Below are positions 16,293-24,445 of a stretch of 38,880 nucleotides of DNA, in pieces (the first letter of the stretch is position 1; each line of letters begins with the position of its first letter). A program made the position numbers and the translations under genes. The stretch is taken from contig JAILNC010000136.1 of the NCBI GenBank assembly GCA_024691985.1, positions 1 to 38,880 on the forward strand, given 5' to 3'. The notes under the pieces are model-generated. The model had not been told where the DNA came from. It did not search any database and worked only from the letters and a program-made list of their open reading frames with translations. This DNA is from Oscillospiraceae bacterium (lineage in GTDB: Bacteria > Bacillota > Clostridia > Oscillospirales > Oscillospiraceae).

Positions 16293-18887
16293 ATGAAAAA
16301 AGGGGAAAACACGGTACTCGGCATCCTCGCCCATGTGGACGCGGGCAAGACGACCCTGTGCGAGGCGATGCTGTACCTTTCGGGAAAACTGAAAAGACAG
16401 GGGCGCGTCGACCATCGGGACAGCAGCCTCGATACCCACAGCCTCGAGCGGACGCGGGGCATCACGATCTTCGCCAAGCAGGCGCAGATGACGCTTGCCG
16501 GGCGGGGCTTTTCCCTGCTGGACACGCCGGGGCACGCGGACTTCTCCGCCGAGGCGGAGCGGACGCTGCGCGTACTCGACTACGCGGTGCTGGTCATCAG
16601 CGGCACGGACGGCGTGCAGGCCCATACCGAGACGCTCTGGCGGCTGCTGGAGCACGCCGCGCTGCCCTGCTTCGTGTTCGTGACGAAGATGGATCTGCCC
16701 GGCCCGGGGCGCGAAGCTGTCCTGCGCGAGCTGCGGACGCGCCTGTCCGCGCGCTGCGTCGCGTTCGGCGGCGAGGACGCCTGTGAGGAGCTGGCCCTCT
16801 GCGACGAGGAGGCGATGGAGCGCTACCTTGAGACCGGTACGCTCGAGGACGGCGAAATCGCGGCGCTGATAAGAAGGCGGGCGGTCTTCCCCTGCTTCTT
16901 CGGCTCGGGGCTGAAAAACGAGGGCGTGGGGGACTTCCTCGCGGCGCTGGAGCGCTTCGCCCTGCCGGGGGAATACGGAGAAGAATTCGCGGCGCGCGTG
17001 TTCAAGATCTCGCGGGACGCCGCGGGGAAGCGCCTGACGTGGATGAAGCTCACGGGCGCAGAGTTACGCGTGCGCACGCCTGTGCGATACCGCGGGGCGG
17101 ACGGCGCGGAGATCGAGGAGAAGATCACCCAGCTGCGCATCTACAGCGGGGCGAAATTTGAAAGCGCCGAGCGGGCGGGGCCCGGCTGCATCTGCGCCGC
17201 GCTCGGTCTGAGCGAGACCCGCCCCGGCCAGGGCCTCGGCGCGGAGGAAGACGCTGAGGAGGCGGCGCTCGAGCCGGTGATGAGCGCGAGGCTGCTGCTG
17301 CCGAAGGGCTGCGATCCGATGCTCCTGCTGCCGAAGCTCCGGGAGCTCGGCCAGGAGGATCCGCAGCTGCATGTCGACTGGAACGCGGCGGCGGGGGAGA
17401 TCCGCGTCCGCCTCATGGGGAAGCTCCAGGGCGAGATCTTCAAGAGCCTTGTCAAGGAGCGCTTCGATATCGAGATCGGGCTGGACGCGCCGCAGGTACT
17501 CTACCGCGAGACCATCGCGGACACGGTGGAGGGCGTCGGCCACTTCGAGCCGCTGCGCCACTACGCCGAGGTGCATCTGATTCTCGAGCCCATGCCGCGC
17601 GGCAGCGGCCTGAGCTTCGACAGCAGCGTGCCCGAGGACGAGCTGGACCGCAACTGGCAGCGCCTCATCCTCACGCATCTGGCCGAGAAGGAACACCGGG
17701 GCGTGCTGACCGGCTCGCCCGTTACGGATATGCACATCACCCTCGCTGCGGGGAAGGCCCACCTCAAGCACACGGAGGGCGGGGACTTCCGGCAGGCCAC
17801 CTACCGCGCGGTGCGGCAGGGGCTGATGCAGGCGAAGAGCATCCTGCTCGAGCCCTGGTGCCGCTTCGTGCTCGAGGTCCCGATCGCGGACGTGGGCCGG
17901 GCCATCGGCGATCTGCGCGCCATGGACGGCACGTTTTCGGCGCCGGAGGAGCAGGGCGGCATGTCCCGCCTCGAGGGCGAGGCCCCGGCGGCCAGGCTCA
18001 ACGCCTACGCCGAGGAGCTCGCCGCCTGGACGCGCGGACGGGGACGCCTGAGCCTGAGCGCGGGCGGGTACAGACCCTGCAGGGATCAGGACAGGCGCGT
18101 CGCGGAGATCGGCTACGACCCGGAGCGGGATACCGGGGACCCCGCGGACTCCGTCTTCTGCGCCCACGGGGCGGGTGTGAACATCAAATGGAACGAGGTG
18201 CCGCAGTACATGCACCTCGAGAGCTGTCTGAAGCCGCGCGCCGGGGCCGCGGCGGCAGCGCCCGCGCCGCGCTCGCGCAGTCTCAGCATCGACGAGCGCG
18301 AGCTGGAGGCCATCATGGAGCGGGAGTTCGGCCCGATCCGCCGCCCGGCCTACCGCACCCGGCAGGAAAACAGCGCCGAGGCTCCCGTATCGGATGCGGC
18401 TCAGCGGCGCGAGACCGTGATCGTCGACGGTTACAACCTGATCTTCGCCTGGGACGAGCTCAAGGAACTGGCGGCGGAGCGGCTGGATCTGGCGCGGGAA
18501 AAGCTCTGCGATCTGCTGTCCGGCTACGCGGCCTATACGGGCAAGCGCGCCGTGCTGGTCTTCGACGGCTTCCGCACGGCGGGCAACCCCGGCTCGAGGA
18601 GCGAGGCGCACAGGGTCAGCGTCGCCTTCACCAAAGAGGGAGAGACCGCCGACGCCTACATCGAGCGCCTGGTCGGCGAGATCGGGAAGAACGAGGCAGT
18701 GCGCGTCGTGACGAGCGACAATCTGATCCGGCTCTCGGCCCTGCGCGCGGGCGTGCTGCGCTGCTCGTCGAAGGAGTTCGCCGCCGAGGTGAGGGACGTG
18801 CGGGAGCAGATCGCCGCGCTGCTGGAAAAGAGCAATCAGGGCGCGCACAGGACGAAGGTGATGGACCATGTCGGCAGAGAGGGATGA
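16293..18887 (+). CDS. TetM/EF-G-type translational GTPase fused to a Rae1/YacP ribonuclease domain
   Basis: 864 residues from ATG 16293 (MKKGENTVLGILAHVDAGKTT), which matches the usual TetM-family start; GTG 16245 and ATG 16248 are in-frame alternatives. The GTPase domain has G1 AHVDAGKT 13-20, G2 RGITIF 55-60, G3 DTPGH 77-81 and G4 TKMD 131-134. EF-G domains II-V follow. The domain IV tip, near residues 488-500, reads KHTEGGDFR and lacks the YSPVSTP-type loop TetM uses against tetracycline, so I do not call it a resistance gene. Residues ~707-850 form a second domain matching YacP/Rae1 (NYN/PIN-like): VDGYNLIFAWDE, VLVFDGF, ETADAYIE, TSDN, with acidic residues D712, D758, E784, D787 and D809 kept. 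Rae1 cuts mRNA in the ribosomal A site, the place EF-G-like proteins bind. The 3' end overlaps ylmH by 20 bases. Confidence 0.9.
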   Translation: MKKGENTVLGILAHVDAGKTTLCEAMLYLSGKLKRQGRVDHRDSSLDTHSLERTRGITIFAKQAQMTLAGRGFSLLDTPGHADFSAEAERTLRVLDYAVLVISGTDGVQAHTETLWRLLEHAALPCFVFVTKMDLPGPGREAVLRELRTRLSARCVAFGGEDACEELALCDEEAMERYLETGTLEDGEIAALIRRRAVFPCFFGSGLKNEGVGDFLAALERFALPGEYGEEFAARVFKISRDAAGKRLTWMKLTGAELRVRTPVRYRGADGAEIEEKITQLRIYSGAKFESAERAGPGCICAALGLSETRPGQGLGAEEDAEEAALEPVMSARLLLPKGCDPMLLLPKLRELGQEDPQLHVDWNAAAGEIRVRLMGKLQGEIFKSLVKERFDIEIGLDAPQVLYRETIADTVEGVGHFEPLRHYAEVHLILEPMPRGSGLSFDSSVPEDELDRNWQRLILTHLAEKEHRGVLTGSPVTDMHITLAAGKAHLKHTEGGDFRQATYRAVRQGLMQAKSILLEPWCRFVLEVPIADVGRAIGDLRAMDGTFSAPEEQGGMSRLEGEAPAARLNAYAEELAAWTRGRGRLSLSAGGYRPCRDQDRRVAEIGYDPERDTGDPADSVFCAHGAGVNIKWNEVPQYMHLESCLKPRAGAAAAAPAPRSRSLSIDERELEAIMEREFGPIRRPAYRTRQENSAEAPVSDAAQRRETVIVDGYNLIFAWDELKELAAERLDLAREKLCDLLSGYAAYTGKRAVLVFDGFRTAGNPGSRSEAHRVSVAFTKEGETADAYIERLVGEIGKNEAVRVVTSDNLIRLSALRAGVLRCSSKEFAAEVRDVREQIAALLEKSNQGAHRTKVMDHVGREG

Positions 18888-19617
18888 ACTGATCCGCCGG
18901 GGCGAGGACCTGGCCCGACGCTGCGAACTAAAGGGCTGCCTGACGAAGAGCGGTTTTCTGACGCCCGCGGAGCGGCACGCGCTCGAGCAGGCGCCGGGCC
19001 TGCGCGGCGCGCGGCTGTGCTTTCGGGGCGGGTACCCCGACGCGGAGCGGACGATGGCCTTCTTCCTGCCGGAGTATATGGAGGAGGAAGAGCTCGATCT
19101 CGCGGAGCACATCTGCTGCCTGCGCATCCGCGCCGCCTTCGGCGAGCCGGGACACCGCGATTATCTCGGCGCCATCCTCGGCATGGGCGTGGGGCGCGAG
19201 TGGGTCGGGGACATCCTCGTGCAGGGCGATACGGCCTGGGTGCTCTGTCAGACGAGCGTCGCGCGGCATCTGGAGAGCATCGACAAGGTCGGGCGCTATG
19301 CCGTCAGGGCCGAGCCGGTCCCGCTGGATGCGCTGCCCGCGCCGGAGCGCCGGGTGGAGGAGCGCCGCTTCACGGTGATGAGCGCGCGCCTCGACGCGGT
19401 GTGCGCGGGGATGTTCCGTCTCTCGCGCAGCGAGTGCGCGCGGCAGATCGCGGCGGGGAATGTGAGCCTCAACTACGAGGAATGTGTGAAAAGCGACGCG
19501 CCGGTGCACGAGGGGGATATCCTCTCCCTGCGCGGCGCGGGGAAGGGCAGGATCGCCGAGCTCGGCGGCAGCTCCCGCAAGGGGAGGATGTTCGTGACGG
19601 CGGAGGTATATCGGTAA
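18868..19617 (+). CDS. ylmH: YlmH-family S4-domain RNA-binding protein
   Basis: 249 residues. The N-terminal YlmH region (GFLTPAERHALEQ, then FRGGYPDAERTMAFFLPEY, then HRDYLGAILGMGVGREWVGDI) precedes an S4 RNA-binding domain at about residues 170-235 (SARLDAVCAGMFRLSRSECA, then GNVSLNYEECVKSD, then GDILSLRGAGKGRI). B. subtilis YlmH, usually in the cell-division cluster, is reported to bind stalled large subunits in ribosome quality control. Here it overlaps the GTPase-nuclease gene by 20 bases, so the two are translationally coupled. The ATG at 18868 lies inside the upstream gene, with GAAGGTGATGGACC ahead of it as a likely ribosome binding site. No divIVA or ileS neighbours are seen. Confidence 0.93.
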   Translation: MSAERDELIRRGEDLARRCELKGCLTKSGFLTPAERHALEQAPGLRGARLCFRGGYPDAERTMAFFLPEYMEEEELDLAEHICCLRIRAAFGEPGHRDYLGAILGMGVGREWVGDILVQGDTAWVLCQTSVARHLESIDKVGRYAVRAEPVPLDALPAPERRVEERRFTVMSARLDAVCAGMFRLSRSECARQIAAGNVSLNYEECVKSDAPVHEGDILSLRGAGKGRIAELGGSSRKGRMFVTAEVYR

Positions 19618-19626
19618 AACAATCCC

Positions 19627-19664
19627 CCGCCGCCTGCGGCGGAGCCCCCTTCAGGCAAGGGGGC
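19627..19664 (+). repeat. Double-hairpin intergenic repeat between ylmH and pepT
   Basis: Two adjacent perfect hairpins: CCGCCG/CGGCGG with a CCTG loop (19627-19642), then GCCCCCTT/AAGGGGGC with a CAGGC loop (19644-19664). This resembles the short double palindromes dispersed in gut Firmicutes genomes. There is no T-tract, so termination is not assured. It may separate ylmH from pepT expression or stabilise the mRNA. Confidence 0.65.
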
Positions 19665-19689
19665 CTATATGGAAAGCGAGGTTATCGGA

Positions 19690-20901
19690 ATGAGAGCATA
19701 TGAGAGGCTGCTGCGCTACGCGGTCGTGGACAGTCAGAGCGCGCATGAGGCGGCGGTCACGCCCAGCACGCAGAAGCAGTTCGACATGGCGCGGCTTTTG
19801 AAGGACGAGATGGAGGCGATGGGGCTCGAGCGGGTGTACGCCGACGGGTACGCCTACGTCTACGGCTTCCTCCCGGCCACGCCGGGACGCGAGGGCGACG
19901 AGGTGATCGGCCTGATCGCCCACATCGACACGGCCCCGGACTTCAACGGCGCGGGCGTCAGGCCGATCGTGCACGAAAACTACGGCGGGGGAGATGTGAA
20001 GCTCGGACAGAGCGGGCTGGTGCTCAGTCCGGCGCAGTTTCCCGATCTCTCCGCCTGCGCGGGCCACACGCTCATCACCACCAACGGCACGAGCCTGCTC
20101 GGCGCGGACGACAAGGCCGGGATCGCGGAGATCCTGACGGCCTGCGAGCGTCTGATGGAGGAGGGCAGGCCCCACGGCGGCGTCGCGCTCTGCTTCCCGC
20201 CGGACGAGGAGATCGGCCACGGGGCGGCGCTGCTCGACCTTGAACGCCTCGGCGCGGCCTTCGCCTACACCGTGGACGGCGGCGCGCTCGAGGAGATCAA
20301 CTGCGAGACCTTCAACGCCGCGGCGGCCTGCTTCGCGATCCGGGGCGTGAGCGTCCATCCGGGCTCGGCCAAGGACGTGATGGTCAACGCGTCGCTGCTC
20401 GCCATGGAGATCAACGCCCAGCTCCCGCCCGACGAGATCCCCGCCCGCACCGAGGGCTACGAGGGCTATTTCCATGTGACCGACATCAAAGGCGACGTGG
20501 GCGCGGCGGAGCTCAAGTATATCATCCGCGACCACGACGCGGCCCGCTTCGCCGCGCGCTGCGAGAAGCTGCGCGCGATCGGGGCCGCGATGAACGAAAA
20601 GTACGGCGCGGGCACGGTGACGCTCACGCTGCGAGAAGAGTACCGCAACATGGCCGAGGCGCTGGCGGGGCGCGAGGAGATCGTGGAGCGCGCGGTGCGC
20701 GCCGTGAAGGCGGCGGGGCTCACGCCGGTGATACGCCCGGTGCGCGGCGGGACCGACGGCTCGCAGCTCAGCTTCCGCGGTCTGCCCTGCCCGAACGTAG
20801 GCACCGGCGGCGCGGGCTTTCACGGGCCCTATGAGCACATCAGCGCCGAGCGCATGGATAAAGCGGTGGAGATCCTGCTGAACATCATCTGCGGAGAATA
20901 G
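19690..20901 (+). CDS. pepT: Peptidase T (tripeptide aminopeptidase)
   Basis: Zinc aminopeptidase releasing N-terminal residues from tripeptides in the cytoplasm. 403 residues from ATG 19690 (MRAYERLLRYAVVDSQS), close to the E. coli enzyme (408). An in-frame ATG at 19669 would add seven residues. I prefer 19690 because the family starts there and GAGG lies eight bases before it. Metal and catalytic residues are visible in AHIDTAPD, LLGADDKAGIAEI, PDEEIGHGA, TVDGG and FHGPYEH. KPIRGGTDGAQLSF-like RPVRGGTDGSQLSF near the C-terminus is typical of PepT. It is followed after 12 bases by the MFS gene, so the two are probably co-transcribed. Confidence 0.97.
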   Translation: MRAYERLLRYAVVDSQSAHEAAVTPSTQKQFDMARLLKDEMEAMGLERVYADGYAYVYGFLPATPGREGDEVIGLIAHIDTAPDFNGAGVRPIVHENYGGGDVKLGQSGLVLSPAQFPDLSACAGHTLITTNGTSLLGADDKAGIAEILTACERLMEEGRPHGGVALCFPPDEEIGHGAALLDLERLGAAFAYTVDGGALEEINCETFNAAAACFAIRGVSVHPGSAKDVMVNASLLAMEINAQLPPDEIPARTEGYEGYFHVTDIKGDVGAAELKYIIRDHDAARFAARCEKLRAIGAAMNEKYGAGTVTLTLREEYRNMAEALAGREEIVERAVRAVKAAGLTPVIRPVRGGTDGSQLSFRGLPCPNVGTGGAGFHGPYEHISAERMDKAVEILLNIICGE

Positions 20902-20913
20902 GGAGGAAATGCC

Positions 20914-22191
20914 ATGACAACGACAAAGCTGGGCGCGCGCAAGTGGGCGGTGCTGCTGCTGATCGGCCTGTTCGGACAGTTCGCGTGGACCATCGAGAAC
21001 ATGTATTTCAACGTCTTCCTGTACAATACCATCAGCACCGACCCCGGCTATATCGCCGCGATGGTGGGCTGGTCCGCCGCCGCGGCCACGCTGACGACGC
21101 TCTTGATGGGCGCGCTGTCCGACCGCCTCGGCAAGCGCAAGGCCTTCATCTGCGCGGGCTATCTGCTCTGGGGCCTGTCGACGGCGGCCTTCGGCTTCAT
21201 AACAAAGGAGAACGCCGCGCGCCTGTTCCCGCACGCCAACGCCGCCGCGGCCGCGGCGACGCTGGTGGTCGTCATGGACTGCGTGATGACCTTCTTCGGC
21301 TCGACCGCGAACGACGCGGCCTTCAACGCCTACGTCACCGACATCACGGACGAGACGAACCGGGGCCGGGCCGAGAGCGTGCTGGCCATCCTGCCGCTGA
21401 TCTCCATGCTGGTGATCTTCGGCCTCTTCGACGGACTGACCCAGCAGGGGAAGTGGAAGGAGTTTTTCGGCATCTTCGGCGTCGCCGTCAGTGCCGTCGG
21501 TCTGATCGCCGTTTTCCTCGTGAAGGACGAGGCGGTCAAGGTCGAGAGCGGGGGAGTGCGGAATCTGGTCTACGGCCTGTCGCCGCGCATCGTGCGGGAA
21601 AACCCGGCGCTGTATCTGAGCTTTGCGGCCTTCTGTCTGTTCTCGGTGGCGGTGCAGGTCTTCTTCCCCTTCCTCATCATCTATATGCAGAACTACCTCG
21701 GCATCCAGGACTACGCCATCGTGCTGGGGGTGGTGCTGATCCTCGCCTCCGCGGTGAGCGTGATCTCCGGCCGCTTCATCGACCGCTTCGGCAAGCTGCG
21801 CTTCGTGTTCCCGGCGGCGGGCGTGATGCTCGCGGGACTTGTTGGGATGTATTTCGTGCGCAGCGCGCCGGGCGTCATGGTCGCCGGGACCGTGATGATG
21901 AGCGGCTACATGATGATGACCGCCGCCCTCGGCGCGAATATCCGCGACTGCACGCCGCCCGACCGCGTGGGGCATTTTCAGGGCATCCGCATGATCTTCG
22001 CGGTGCTGCTGCCCATGGTCATCGGGCCCGCGATCGGCGCCGCCGTCATCCGCGGCAGCGACAGCACCTACATCGAGCTCGGGCAGGTCAAGACCGTGCC
22101 GACGCCGGGCATCTTCCTCGCCGCGGCGGCGGTGCTGCTGCTGTGCTTCGTACCGGTGGTGCTGCTGATGAAACGGGAGAAAAGAGAATAA
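20914..22191 (+). CDS. MFS transporter
   Basis: 425 residues, about twelve hydrophobic segments. The major-facilitator loop 2-3 signature is GALSDRLGKRK (residues 66-76), with a partial repeat in the second half (GRFIDRFGKLRF). The WTIENMYFNVFLYN start resembles the glycoside/SLC45-like MFS permeases of Firmicutes, so a sugar or peptide-related substrate is possible but not shown. ATG at 20914 has GGGAGGAAA upstream. Location after pepT hints at import of peptidase-related compounds, a weak inference. A strong hairpin follows the stop directly. Confidence 0.88.
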   Translation: MTTTKLGARKWAVLLLIGLFGQFAWTIENMYFNVFLYNTISTDPGYIAAMVGWSAAAATLTTLLMGALSDRLGKRKAFICAGYLLWGLSTAAFGFITKENAARLFPHANAAAAAATLVVVMDCVMTFFGSTANDAAFNAYVTDITDETNRGRAESVLAILPLISMLVIFGLFDGLTQQGKWKEFFGIFGVAVSAVGLIAVFLVKDEAVKVESGGVRNLVYGLSPRIVRENPALYLSFAAFCLFSVAVQVFFPFLIIYMQNYLGIQDYAIVLGVVLILASAVSVISGRFIDRFGKLRFVFPAAGVMLAGLVGMYFVRSAPGVMVAGTVMMSGYMMMTAALGANIRDCTPPDRVGHFQGIRMIFAVLLPMVIGPAIGAAVIRGSDSTYIELGQVKTVPTPGIFLAAAAVLLLCFVPVVLLMKREKRE

Positions 22192-22226
22192 AGCATCGGG
22201 GCTGCCGGAAGGCAGCCCCGATGCTT
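22191..22226. terminator. Bidirectional terminator hairpin between convergent genes
   Basis: A perfect 16-bp stem (AAGCATCGGGGCTGCC and its complement) with a GGAA tetraloop. It overlaps the final base of the MFS stop and precedes the histidine kinase stop. T-richness is weak on the plus side (TTGAAG) and better on the minus side (TTATTCTCTTTTC). Confidence 0.8.
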
Positions 22227-22236
22227 TGAAGGGGTA

Positions 22237-23550
22237 TTATTGTTTTGTCGTCGGCAGGGTGAGCTCGGCGGCGAAGTGGCCGTCCTCGATGTGGGTGGTG
22301 AAGCTGCCGCCCAGGGCCGAGAGGATCTTTTCGCAGGTGCGCAGGCCGATCTTCGTGCTCTCGCGGTGTACGGCGCTGAGGGAGACGGTGTTCGAGACCG
22401 AGAGACTGAGCGCGCCGTCGGTGAGCTGGGAGAGAAAGACGACCGGCCTTGCGGGGTCGGCGTATTTTTTGATGTTCGAGACAAGATTGTCCATGACGCG
22501 CTTGAGCTGGACGGGATCGACCGTCAGGGTGCAGTCGCCCTCGAAGTCGATGCGCTGCACGGAGAAGCCCGCCTCGGTGAGATCGAACTCCGCCTCGCCC
22601 AGAAGCTGGCCGAGCAGGACGAGGGCGTCCACGCGCTCGAGCGCGAGCTCCGGCTCCGCCTTGCCGTAGATCAGGAAGTAGCGGAAGAGCTGATCGGTCA
22701 GATCCTTGAGCTCGATGGCCTTGCCGTAGGCCGAATCCAGAAACTGCTGCCGGGCGTCGGCGTCGCCGCCGCGCTCGCGCAGAAGCTCGAGATAGCCGAT
22801 CAGCGAGGTCATGGGCGTGCGGATGTCGTGGGAGACGGAGGTGATCAGCTCGGTGTTGGCCTCCCAGGCGCGCTTCTCGCTGCCGAGGCGCTCGATGACC
22901 GAGCGGCGCATCTCCTCCATCGAGGCGGCGAGGTTCGACAGCTCGTCGACCCCGACGACGGGGATGCTGCGGTCCAGCTCGCCCGAGCTGACCTTGTTGG
23001 CCTCCCGCGACAGGGAGATGATGCGCCGCGTCAGACGGCTGGTGTACCAGAATTCCAGGATCAGAAAGCAGAGCCCCGCCCCGATGAGCGAGACGATCTT
23101 CACCACCTGGCGCTGACGCAGGTAACTCGAATCGTCGATGGCGATCTGATACAGGCCGTCGGCAAAGCGGATGGGGTAGAGCTTGCCGTGCACCGAGGGG
23201 TCGTAGCCCTCCGCGCCGCGGCTGTCGATCTCGCCCCCGGCGTAGAGCTGCTGGCTGCGGCCCGTATCGAACAGGAAGATGGTCACATAGTCGTGCGAGG
23301 CGGTCCAGCGCGCGACCGCCGCGCTGTCCCGGCCCGTGATGCCCTCGGCGCTGATGTAGGAGCTGAACTGCGAGTAGATGTGCGCCTTGCGGCGCGCGAC
23401 GTTCTCGGAGCTCAGATACACCTCGTCGATCATATAGCCGCCGAAGGCGCGCAGGCCCAGATAGATCAGCACGGCCACCGCCGCGCCCAGCAGCGTCGCC
23501 AGCAGATACTTCTGCCGCAGCGAGCCGACAAACGAACGCTTCTCAGTCAA
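22237..23550 (-). CDS. Sensor histidine kinase with extracellular domain and divergent ATPase domain
   Basis: 437 residues, starting with TTG at 23550 (MTEKRSFVGS), which overlaps the regulator gene by eight bases. Membrane helix 1 spans about 15-33, an extracellular sensor region 34-148, helix 2 150-168, then HAMP (LTRRIISLSREANKVSSGEL). His241 lies in ITSVSHDIRTPMTSL. The ATPase domain keeps the N box (DNLVSNIKKYAD), but the DxGxG G1 box is replaced by SNTVS and the G2 region reads STKIGLRTCEKI. This variant form is known in some Firmicutes kinases. It pairs with the regulator upstream and faces the ABC transporter block, which it may control. Confidence 0.93.
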   Translation of the reverse strand: MTEKRSFVGSLRQKYLLATLLGAAVAVLIYLGLRAFGGYMIDEVYLSSENVARRKAHIYSQFSSYISAEGITGRDSAAVARWTASHDYVTIFLFDTGRSQQLYAGGEIDSRGAEGYDPSVHGKLYPIRFADGLYQIAIDDSSYLRQRQVVKIVSLIGAGLCFLILEFWYTSRLTRRIISLSREANKVSSGELDRSIPVVGVDELSNLAASMEEMRRSVIERLGSEKRAWEANTELITSVSHDIRTPMTSLIGYLELLRERGGDADARQQFLDSAYGKAIELKDLTDQLFRYFLIYGKAEPELALERVDALVLLGQLLGEAEFDLTEAGFSVQRIDFEGDCTLTVDPVQLKRVMDNLVSNIKKYADPARPVVFLSQLTDGALSLSVSNTVSLSAVHRESTKIGLRTCEKILSALGGSFTTHIEDGHFAAELTLPTTKQ

Positions 23551-24232
23551 TTTGATAGCCCTTTCCCCAGACGGTGCGGATCAGGCGCGGGTTCGAGGGA
23601 TCCTCCTCGATCTTGCGGCGCAGGTTCAGCACGTGCACCATCACGGTGTTGGCCGAGCCGGGAAGAAAGCGCTCCTTCCACACGGCCTCGTACATCTCCG
23701 GCGCGGTCACGGTTTTGCCGCGCTGCGAGAGCAGATACTCCAAAATCGCGTACTCCGTGTCCGTCAGCGAGATCTCCTTCCCACCGCGTTTGACCGTGCG
23801 CGCCGTACGGTCGATCTCCAGCCCGCCGAGCTCCAGCGCCGAGGCGGGCTTGCCGCGGTACTCCTGCCAGCGGCGCAGCAGCGAGCGCACCTTCGCCAGC
23901 AGTTCCCCGGGCGAGAAGGGCTTGGACAGAAAATCGTCCCCGCCGCCCGCATAGGCGCGCAGCAGGTCCTCCTCCGCGGACTTGGCCGTGAGGAAGAGGA
24001 TGGGCACATTGGAAAACTTGCGCATCTCGGCGCAGGTCTCAAAGCCGTCCATGCCCGGCATCATCACGTCCAGCACCACGAGGTCCGTGTCGGGCTGCGC
24101 CTTGAGCTGCCGCAGCGCCGCGGCCCCGTCCGCCGCCTGCGCGACCTCATAGCTGTCGCGCATGAGCAGGGTGAGCACCCTGCGGATATCGGGATCGTCG
24201 TCGACGATCAGGATCTTCGAGCGGTCTTCCAT
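23543..24232 (-). CDS. OmpR/PhoB-family response regulator
   Basis: 229 residues from ATG 24232 (MEDRSKILIVDDDPDIRR), chosen because GGAGGTG lies seven bases upstream. A longer in-frame start at 24343 would read through the promoter. The receiver domain has DDD, Asp55 in VVLDVMMPGMD, TAKS and LSKPFSPGELLAKV. The winged helix has LTDTEYAILEYLLSQRG, then TAPEMYEAVWKERF, VMVHVLNLRRKIE and TVWGKGYQID. It is divergent from the substrate-binding lipoprotein gene, with about 213 bases between them that hold both promoters. Confidence 0.96.
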   Translation of the reverse strand: MEDRSKILIVDDDPDIRRVLTLLMRDSYEVAQAADGAAALRQLKAQPDTDLVVLDVMMPGMDGFETCAEMRKFSNVPILFLTAKSAEEDLLRAYAGGGDDFLSKPFSPGELLAKVRSLLRRWQEYRGKPASALELGGLEIDRTARTVKRGGKEISLTDTEYAILEYLLSQRGKTVTAPEMYEAVWKERFLPGSANTVMVHVLNLRRKIEEDPSNPRLIRTVWGKGYQID

Positions 24233-24252
24233 GGCGGCACCTCCGTCGGGAT

Positions 24253-24267
24253 GCGGGCGAAGCCCGC
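24253..24267 (-). promoter_or_regulatory. Leader hairpin of the response-regulator mRNA
   Basis: Stem GCGGGC/GCCCGC with a three-base loop, about 17-31 bases downstream of the predicted start site and upstream of the GGAGGTG ribosome binding site. There is no T-tract. Confidence 0.5.
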
Positions 24268-24290
24268 AGAATAACCCATTTTGCAAGCGT

Positions 24291-24319
24291 ATTATAGCAT
24301 TAAGCAACAGCGCCGTAAA
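24291..24319 (-). promoter_or_regulatory. Promoter of the second two-component operon
   Basis: TTTACG (24319-24314), a 17-base spacer ending in TGC, and TATAAT (24296-24291) on the minus strand: an extended -10 promoter with a moderate -35. Confidence 0.7.
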
Positions 24320-24383
24320 GCGCCTGCGAAAGCCTTTTCCCACGGTTTAAGAAAGCTTAAGACTCTTTTTGGAAAGCGTATGC

Positions 24384-24424
24384 TATAATGACCATCGCAA
24401 ACAACAGCCGCGCCATGCCGCGGC
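24384..24424 (+). promoter_or_regulatory. Extended -10 promoter and leader hairpin of the lipoprotein gene
   Basis: TGCTATAAT, with the -10 hexamer at 24384-24389. No good -35 is seen (GACTCT at a 17-base spacer), which suggests activation, perhaps by the divergent response regulator. A hairpin with stem GCCGCG/CGCGGC (24407-24424) begins about 11 bases after the expected start, before the AGGAGG at 24432-24437. Confidence 0.6.
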
Positions 24425-24445
24425 AGAACATAGGAGGACCCCGAT

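Noticed and set aside
16293-18887. Tetracycline-resistance gene (tetM/tetW type)
   Set aside because: The body is related, but the domain IV loop that clears tetracycline is replaced, and a nuclease domain is fused at the C-terminus.
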